Source: Verrucomicrobiota bacterium | GTDB lineage: Bacteria > Verrucomicrobiota > Verrucomicrobiia > Chthoniobacterales > SZAS-18 | Length of the DNA: 34,534 nucleotides | Assembly (NCBI GenBank): GCA_018240025.1 | Contig: JAFEGM010000028.1 | Span: forward strand, 546 to 35,079 | Direction of reading: 5' to 3' | Shown here: positions 29,975 through 34,534 of the stretch, piece by piece | How positions within the stretch are numbered: the first letter of the stretch is position 1 | Layout of the letters: every line of letters starts with the position of its first letter | The notes under the pieces: generated by a model | Seen by the model: the letters and a program-made list of their open reading frames with translations, nothing else | The model's database searches: none | Told to the model about the DNA's origin: nothing | Made by a program: the position numbers and the translations under genes

Positions 29975-30844
29975 ATGAGGGCCCCCCTGCTCTTCGTCGT
30001 CGCCGCGTGCCTTCTGCCCGGCCCCGCCGTCGTTTCCGCCCAGCAGGGCCGCAATGCGAGTGCCGCGGAGTTCACCGCCCACGCCATGAAGCTGCGGGAG
30101 AACGCGCTCCTGAAGGTCGAACCCCAGGTCGCGGTGCCGAGCACCGGCAGCTCATTCCTGCGCTTTGGCGGCAAATACCCCTGGAAGAACGACATCGTCA
30201 CGACGGTCTTTTGGGTCGGCGAGCGTCCAACCAAGAACAACCCCACGCCCAACCACAAGTCTTCCTGGGACGCCTCCTGGGCCTACAACTACGGCGGCTA
30301 CGACAACCCCGATCCGGCCGCGCGGCGCAACTACATCCCGGCCGCCTTCGTCCCGCGCCTGAACCCCTTCTACTTCGCGTTGCCCTACAACGACGTTTCC
30401 ATGGGCCGCAACAAGCCGGAGGCGCCCAGCGTCATCCCATGGTTCCGGCAGGCCTTCACCGAACCCGGGAAGACGGTGCTCCGCGGCCGCTGGATCGCCA
30501 TCAAATACGGCACCCGCGTGGCGTATGCTCAGTGGGAGGACTGCGGCCCGTTCCGGACCGACCACTGGGAGTACGTCTTCGGCAACGAGCGGCCGCGGCC
30601 CAACCTGAATAAAGGCGCGGGGCTCGATATTTCGCCAGCGGTCCGCGACTACCTCGGCGTCGGCACCATTTCCCTCTGCTCCTGGCGCTTCGTCGATGAG
30701 AACGAAGTTCCGCCCGGCCCCTGGCGGCAGTACGGGGAAAACAACCCGTTCGTGCAACGCCAGGCCGGTACCCGGCAGGTCAAGATTGCCACCACCGAAG
30801 GCGCACTCCGGGCGATCGTGAACTCCGGCGCGCGATCGCGGTAA
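29975..30844 (+). CDS. secreted protein with double-psi-beta-barrel-like (RlpA-type) region
   Basis: A 289-residue exported protein. It has a signal peptide (MRAPLLFVVAACLLPGPAVV, cleavage near SAQ). The central region has YAQWEDCGPFRTD (around 184-196) and GLDISPAVRDYL (216-227), which recall the NDRGPF...IDLSxAA pair of double-psi barrels such as RlpA and expansin-like lytic enzymes. The segment 60-165 is rich in aromatic residues (KYPWKNDIVTTVFW, WAYNYGGYDN). Two Cys (190 and 235) could form a disulfide. It could bind or cut peptidoglycan, but the family match is partial and catalysis is not shown. It is divergent from glpX. Confidence 0.78.
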   Translation: MRAPLLFVVAACLLPGPAVVSAQQGRNASAAEFTAHAMKLRENALLKVEPQVAVPSTGSSFLRFGGKYPWKNDIVTTVFWVGERPTKNNPTPNHKSSWDASWAYNYGGYDNPDPAARRNYIPAAFVPRLNPFYFALPYNDVSMGRNKPEAPSVIPWFRQAFTEPGKTVLRGRWIAIKYGTRVAYAQWEDCGPFRTDHWEYVFGNERPRPNLNKGAGLDISPAVRDYLGVGTISLCSWRFVDENEVPPGPWRQYGENNPFVQRQAGTRQVKIATTEGALRAIVNSGARSR

Positions 30845-30933
30845 GCAGGCTCTGCGTCAGGCCTCCAAGCCCGGAGCCGACCTTCAGACGCTCCGGCGCC
30901 CCGACCCGCGAGCTCGAATCTCGGCTCTCTGGA

Positions 30934-30954
30934 CAGTGAATGCTTGCATCACTG
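30934..30954. promoter_or_regulatory. near-perfect inverted repeat upstream of the small basic protein gene
   Basis: CAGTGAATGC - TT - GCATCACTG: 9-bp arms with one bulged A. It lies 60 nt upstream of the small basic gene and is a candidate operator or 5' leader structure. No further clear promoter was seen. Confidence 0.5.
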
Positions 30955-31002
30955 CCAAAAGTACGCATCTTCCGCGCCCCACCCACGCCAACCGATTTTC
31001 CA

Positions 31003-31014
31003 AGGAGTTCCGCC
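31003..31014 (+). promoter_or_regulatory. strong Shine-Dalgarno site of the small basic protein gene
   Basis: AGGAG lies 7 nt before the ATG at 31015. It fixes this start among three nearby candidates and is one of very few good Shine-Dalgarno sites in the window, which suggests high translation. Confidence 0.75.
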
Positions 31015-31170
31015 ATGTCGATGCATCCCAGCCTGAAGGGCAAGAGTTCCATCTCCGCCAAGCGCAACGTGCTGAAGCGCTACGAGCGCGTCGAGCTGCT
31101 GAAGAAGCGCGGCCAGTTCAAGGACAAGCAGAACGTCATCGGTCTGCCGAAGACCAAGCCCGCGGAGTAA
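31015..31170 (+). CDS. small basic protein, Chlamydiae/Verrucomicrobia lineage family
   Basis: A 51-residue, very Lys/Arg-rich protein (MSMHPSLKGKSSISAKRNVL, then KRYERVELLKKRGQFKDKQNV). Its length, sequence and basic charge match the small basic protein family restricted to the Chlamydiae/Verrucomicrobia lineage; its function is not established, and a ribosome- or RNA-associated role is often supposed. It has a strong Shine-Dalgarno site and a canonical intrinsic terminator 44 nt downstream, so it is a short monocistronic, probably abundant transcript. It is the main lineage marker in this window. Confidence 0.9.
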   Translation: MSMHPSLKGKSSISAKRNVLKRYERVELLKKRGQFKDKQNVIGLPKTKPAE

Positions 31171-31214
31171 CCGCCGGCCCGCGCAGCGCGCGGTGGGAAG
31201 ACTGAATCAGACGC

Positions 31215-31248
31215 AGCATCCGGCCCGCGAGCCGGATGCTTTCGTTTT
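31215..31248 (+). terminator. canonical intrinsic terminator of the small basic protein gene
   Basis: A perfect 10-bp stem AGCATCCGGC / GCCGGATGCT with a 6-nt loop, directly followed by TTCGTTTT. It is the best intrinsic terminator on the plus strand in the window and lies just before the convergent SPFH gene's stop. Confidence 0.9.
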
Positions 31249-31262
31249 GGGAGGGTGCAGCC

Positions 31263-32174
31263 TCAGCCCGGACGCAGGGCGGGTGGGACCGGCTGGGCCG
31301 CCAGGAACGAGCCCAGGGCATTCTGGCCGGCCGGCAACAGGGTGACCTCGGCCTTCGAGGCCAGGAGCCGCTCAACTTCCAGTACGTCGAAGAGCACGGC
31401 AGCCACCTCCGGATCGCGGGCGATCTCCTCCAGCGCCGCGCCCACGATCTGCGGGCGGACGGCGGCGGCTTTGGCGAACTCGATGGCGGCTTCGCGCTCG
31501 GCGGTGCTTTTGATCACGCTGACTTGATTGGCGCCCTCCTGCTTGATGGCCGAAGTGACCTGCCGCAGGCGGTTGACGACCTTGCTCTCGATCTGCCGCA
31601 TCATTTCGTGGTCGCGGAAGTGGACCTTCCGGATGTACACCGAACCGAGGTCGTAGCCCCACTCGCGCGAGGTGCCGCTGGCCTCGGCGCGGACGGCGCG
31701 GCTCATGGTGTGTCGATTCTCCAGCATGTCGGCCAGCTTGAGATTGCTCAGGCAGCGAATGGTCGCGCTGCTGACGTTGGCCGCGAGCGAGCCGCGCGGA
31801 TTCGTGTTCCGGAAGAGGAAGGCGACCGGGTCGCTGATGAACATCTCGTACCAGATGCCGATGCCCATCGGTGCGCCTTCCTCGGAATTCACCGCCAGGC
31901 TGCGCAGGTAGACCTGGTCGAGCCGGAGATCGACCACGTGGCATTTTCCCATCCAAGGCACGAGGAAGGCGGCCGGGCCGAGCTTGAAGAGGAGGATGTG
32001 GAAGCCGGGGTCGGAAATGACGCCGATGACCTTGCCCCACAGAACGTAAACGCGGGCCTGGCGCTCGCCCACGATGCAGTAGCCGCCGAGCAGGCGCAGC
32101 AGGGCGAAGAAGAGCGGCACGGCGATGAAGAGACCGCCGAAGGTGGCGAAGAAGGCGATGACGAAGTTGCTCAT
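31263..32174 (-). CDS. SPFH/band-7 protein (HflC-like position)
   Basis: A 303-residue SPFH-domain protein. The N-terminal membrane anchor (VIAFFATFGGLFIAVPLFFALL) is followed by VGERQARVYVLWGKVIGVIS, the band-7 opening. The core has LRLDQVYLRSLAVNSEEGAPMGIGI, and then a long helical coiled region (RQIESKVVNRLRQVTSAIKQEG...). SPFH proteins assemble in ring or microdomain structures at the membrane; HflK/HflC in particular enclose FtsH. Its ATG overlaps the stop of the upstream SPFH gene by 4 nt (ATGA), so the two are likely made in equal amounts. The C-terminus ends in a short Pro-rich tail. Calling it HflC is by position, not by a decisive motif. Confidence 0.87.
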   Translation of the reverse strand: MSNFVIAFFATFGGLFIAVPLFFALLRLLGGYCIVGERQARVYVLWGKVIGVISDPGFHILLFKLGPAAFLVPWMGKCHVVDLRLDQVYLRSLAVNSEEGAPMGIGIWYEMFISDPVAFLFRNTNPRGSLAANVSSATIRCLSNLKLADMLENRHTMSRAVRAEASGTSREWGYDLGSVYIRKVHFRDHEMMRQIESKVVNRLRQVTSAIKQEGANQVSVIKSTAEREAAIEFAKAAAVRPQIVGAALEEIARDPEVAAVLFDVLEVERLLASKAEVTLLPAGQNALGSFLAAQPVPPALRPG

Positions 32175-33157
32175 GACTTCACCTCCACGAAGGCGCGCTT
32201 GGCATGTTCGAAGAGCCGCAGCCGCACGCTGCGTCGGTAGGCCTCCAGCGCGGCCGGGCCGGTGGCCTGCAGCTCGCGCAGCTGGTGGGCCAGAGCGCGC
32301 AGCGGCTCGAGCTCGGCCTGGACCTTGAGTTGCTCGATCTCGACCGCGCGGCGCGAGAGGACGATTTGCTGGTCGGCCGAGGCGTGGGCCAGCGAGACGT
32401 CGGACGAGATCTGGTTGTAGGCCGTATTGATGGCTGCCAGCGCCGACTCGACCTCCTGCGGCGGGTCGATCCCGGTGATGAGCGACGCCTCCAACTGCAC
32501 GCCGTAGCGCGCACTGGCCGAGGCGCATTCCGCCTCCATCCGGTCGTTCAGGTCGCGCAGGTTTTTGCGCAGATCGTTGATCGAGACCCCCGTGCTGCCC
32601 AGCGCGGTCGCGGGCGTGGCCGCCGCGCCTTCAGGCGTCGGGGCCTCGAAGTTGGCGATCCGCTCGCGCAGGATGCTGACGAAGTAGCCCATCACGTGGC
32701 TGACGGGGTTCTTCACGCCGAAGAGGTAAGCGTAGAGATTGTTCTCATCGACCTTGTAGCGGATTTGCCCGGTCAGACCGGTGTTGAGCTGGTCCTTGGT
32801 CACCGCCTCCAGCACCGTGCCCTGCTGATTCGCGTCCGGATCGTCCGGATCGTGCGCCATGCTGAGCGTTTGGGTGGAGATTTTCACCTTGTGCACCTTT
32901 TCCCAGGGCCAGGCGAAATACGGGCCGCCGGGAGGGATCACCTTGAGTTGCGGATAGGCGTAGCGTTCCCGCTCCTCCGGCCGAAGTGCCTCGCCCAGCG
33001 GCCCTTCGGAAGTGGGCGTCTCGTTGAGGCGTTGCGCACGGCCGAAGCTGGTCTTCACCGCCCGCTCGCCCTGATCGACCGTGAAGATGCCGGCCAGGAG
33101 ATAGCGGACCAGGAACCAAGCGATCGCGCCGAGGAGGATACCAAGCGTAGCGCTCAT
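32171..33157 (-). CDS. SPFH/band-7 protein (HflK-like position)
   Basis: A 328-residue SPFH protein, first of the coupled pair. It has an N-terminal membrane segment (MSATLGILLGAIAWFLVRYL), then GIFTVDQGERAVKTSFGRAQ, a typical HflK-like opening. The family core TGQIRYKVDENNLYAYLFGV comes next, and from about 225 a helical region rich in Ala and Glu (NDRMEAECASASARYGVQLE...). An insert around 55-90 is Pro/Glu-rich. The ATG at 33157 is preceded by GGAG about 8 nt upstream, one of the rarer Shine-Dalgarno-like sites here. It is divergent from the citrate synthase gene; the 444-nt gap between them holds a heptad tract and a direct repeat. No ftsH or protease gene is adjacent. Confidence 0.87.
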   Translation of the reverse strand: MSATLGILLGAIAWFLVRYLLAGIFTVDQGERAVKTSFGRAQRLNETPTSEGPLGEALRPEERERYAYPQLKVIPPGGPYFAWPWEKVHKVKISTQTLSMAHDPDDPDANQQGTVLEAVTKDQLNTGLTGQIRYKVDENNLYAYLFGVKNPVSHVMGYFVSILRERIANFEAPTPEGAAATPATALGSTGVSINDLRKNLRDLNDRMEAECASASARYGVQLEASLITGIDPPQEVESALAAINTAYNQISSDVSLAHASADQQIVLSRRAVEIEQLKVQAELEPLRALAHQLRELQATGPAALEAYRRSVRLRLFEHAKRAFVEVKS

Positions 33158-33251
33158 GGAGTTACTCCAGCAGAGCAGCGGCCCGCGTGCCATCCCAAAG
33201 CTGCACGTGGCCGAGGACCCACAGGGGCGGTGAAATTTTGGCCACGAAGGC

Positions 33252-33321
33252 CGGAGACCGGAGATCGGAGACCGGAGATCGGAGACGGAAGCACGGAGAT
33301 AGGAAACGGGAATGATGGGGA
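33252..33321. repeat. heptad-periodic intergenic tract F
   Basis: Ten 7-bp steps, the first five near identical: CGGAGAC, CGGAGAT, CGGAGAC, CGGAGAT, CGGAGAC, then GGAAGCA, CGGAGAT, AGGAAAC and two decayed units. It is 95 nt before the SPFH start. Gene-free otherwise. Confidence 0.85.
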
Positions 33322-33353
33322 GTGCGGTGTCCGAGCGGCCCACCACCTCCTTT

Positions 33354-33388
33354 CCTTTCGCGACTTCGCTCCCTTTCGCGGCTTCGCG
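33354..33388. repeat. 17-bp imperfect direct repeat
   Basis: CCTTTCGCGACTTCGCT and CCTTTCGCGGCTTCGCG stand side by side with one base between. It lies in the divergent gap between the SPFH pair and the citrate synthase gene. The remaining 210 nt of that gap up to the start codon show no feature beyond a C/T-rich leader. Confidence 0.6.
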
Positions 33389-33601
33389 TGAAAATGCAGG
33401 AGGGAAACCGCGCGTCTGACCCCCGCGACGGAAAGCGGTCGGCCGAGTGAGGCTCTTCCGCGAAAGATCCAGCGCCGCTCCGCGGGCCCTGACCGCCCCA
33501 TTTTTTCAAATTGCCGGTAGCCTCCCGGATTGAAGGGCGTAATTTCGCTGTCCCCCGGCACTCCACCCTGTCGGGGGACTGCGCGCGTCCTTCTTTTCCC
33601 T

Positions 33602-34534
33602 ATGAGCGACTCCAAAGCCCCCTCCACTCCCGCCCCCTCCGGTCTGCGCGGCATTTCCGCCGGCGAGACCACCATCGCCACCGTCGGCAAGGAAGGTCAT
33701 GGCCTGACCTACCGTGGCTACAAGATCGAGGATCTGGCCGAGCAATCCACCTTCGAGGAGGTGGCGTTCATGCTGCTCTACGGGCACCTGCCCAACGCGG
33801 CGGAGCTGGCGGCGTTCAAGGCGCGGCTGCAGGGCCTGCGCGGGCTGCCCAGCGAGGTTTGCGAGGTGCTGGAGCGCATTCCGAAATCGACCCACCCGAT
33901 GGACGCCATGCGCACGGGCGTCTCGTTCCTCGGCAACATCGAGCCCGAGACGAGCTTCGCGCAGCAGCACCACGTGGCCGAGCGGCTGCTGGCCTGCCTG
34001 CCGTCGATCATGGCCTATTGGTATCGCTTTTCGCACGACGGCATTCGCATCGCCACCACGGTGGGCGACGACACCATCGCCGGCCACACCCTGAGCATGC
34101 TGCTCGATGGCGCGCCGCCGGCCGACTACCGCCGGGCCATGGACGTCTCGCTCATCCTGTACGCCGAGCACGAGTTCAATGCCTCCACCTTCACCGCCCG
34201 CGTCTGCGCGGCCACACTCTCGGACTTCTACTCCTGCGTGACCGGCGCCATCGGCTCGCTCCGTGGTCCGCTGCACGGCGGCGCCAACGAAGCGGCCATG
34301 GAGCTGATCCAGAAATACGCCAGCCCCGAGGAGGCCGATGCCGGCCTGCGCGGCATCCTCGCCCGCAAGGAGAAGGTCATGGGCTTCGGCCACGCCGTCT
34401 ACAAGACGTGCGACCCGCGCAACGCCATCAACAAGCATTGGTCGCAGCGCCTCTCGAAGGGCCATCCGCGCGAGGTGTTCTATCCCATCTCCGAGGTGAT
34501 CGAGAAGATCATGTGGGACGAGAAGAAGCTCTTC
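33602..34534 (+). CDS. citrate/2-methylcitrate synthase (PrpC-like), C-terminus cut by window edge
   Basis: The first 311 residues of a citrate-synthase-fold enzyme. Motifs: GETTIATVGKEGHGLTYRGY (21-40), LYAEHEFNASTFTARV (187-201), GAIGSLRGPLHGGANEAAME (216-234) with catalytic His225, and VMGFGHAVYKTCDPRN (259-274) with His264. The third catalytic residue, an Asp, should lie past the edge. The wording of the motifs is closest to 2-methylcitrate synthases (PrpC), which condense propionyl-CoA with oxaloacetate; such enzymes often also make citrate. Whether prp neighbours follow cannot be seen. The ATG at 33602 is preceded by CCTTCTTTTCCCT, not by a Shine-Dalgarno site. It is divergent from the SPFH pair. 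Confidence 0.92.
   Translation, partial: MSDSKAPSTPAPSGLRGISAGETTIATVGKEGHGLTYRGYKIEDLAEQSTFEEVAFMLLYGHLPNAAELAAFKARLQGLRGLPSEVCEVLERIPKSTHPMDAMRTGVSFLGNIEPETSFAQQHHVAERLLACLPSIMAYWYRFSHDGIRIATTVGDDTIAGHTLSMLLDGAPPADYRRAMDVSLILYAEHEFNASTFTARVCAATLSDFYSCVTGAIGSLRGPLHGGANEAAMELIQKYASPEEADAGLRGILARKEKVMGFGHAVYKTCDPRNAINKHWSQRLSKGHPREVFYPISEVIEKIMWDEKKLF

Noticed and set aside
33162..33690. Minus-strand frames in the gap upstream of the citrate synthase gene
   Set aside because: They read through the heptad tract and give Arg/Ser/Pro-rich peptides of repeat origin; no start signal or family.

Overview
This is a GC-rich bacterial chromosome segment, most probably from the Verrucomicrobiota and likely class Opitutae. 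The best lineage marker is the 51-residue lysine-rich protein at 31015-31170, which matches the small basic protein family known from the Chlamydiae/Verrucomicrobia lineage. A PEP-CTERM protein, a GlpX-type fructose-bisphosphatase, a stand-alone PurS and scarce Shine-Dalgarno signals fit this. No rRNA, tRNA, transposase, phage or CRISPR sequence was seen, so it reads as ordinary chromosome rather than a recent island.

Layout. 1-9213 is read leftward: a large Gly/Ala/Ser-rich PEP-CTERM protein, two translationally coupled TolC-family outer-membrane proteins, a KAS-type condensing enzyme, a short-chain dehydrogenase, a coupled rhodanese, and a multi-PAS sensor kinase cut by the left edge. dapF (9353-10171) is divergent from this block. 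An aldo/keto reductase (10220-11106, minus) carries a frame break, and gmd plus fcl (11229-13241) make GDP-L-fucose from GDP-mannose. A 59-residue secreted Lys-rich protein with its own terminator lies at 13364-13543 (minus). Next come a LytS/LytTR two-component pair (13839-15778), a repeat-rich gap, and a tctC-tctB-tctA tricarboxylate transporter operon (16388-19603). A MazG-like pyrophosphohydrolase overlaps rsmH (19812-21210).

From 21276 to 23137 are a secreted protein made of two similar halves, a small four-cysteine protein, and a TauE/SafE permease. A GT4 glycosyltransferase and a metallo-beta-lactamase hydrolase (23163-24960) run leftward. Then follow an ACP-dehydratase fusion (25058-26041), purS (minus), and a pilin-like protein with a Pro/Thr-rich tail followed 4 nt later by a GspF/PilC-like protein (26429-28475). 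glpX (minus), a secreted double-psi-barrel-like protein and the small basic protein come next. The window ends with an HflK/HflC-like SPFH pair (minus) and the first 311 codons of a citrate/2-methylcitrate synthase.

The most unusual signal is in the gaps. Five intergenic tracts share an exact 7-bp period while using different word families. A perfect 24-nt palindromic element occurs twice, each copy 10-13 nt after a stop codon. One gap has eight units of an 8-bp tandem repeat. Several genes have a C/T-rich tract directly before the start codon instead of a Shine-Dalgarno site. No defence or biosynthetic system of clearly new type was found; the best leads are the repeats, the unlisted Lys-rich gene, the pilin/GspF pair and the ACP-dehydratase fusion.
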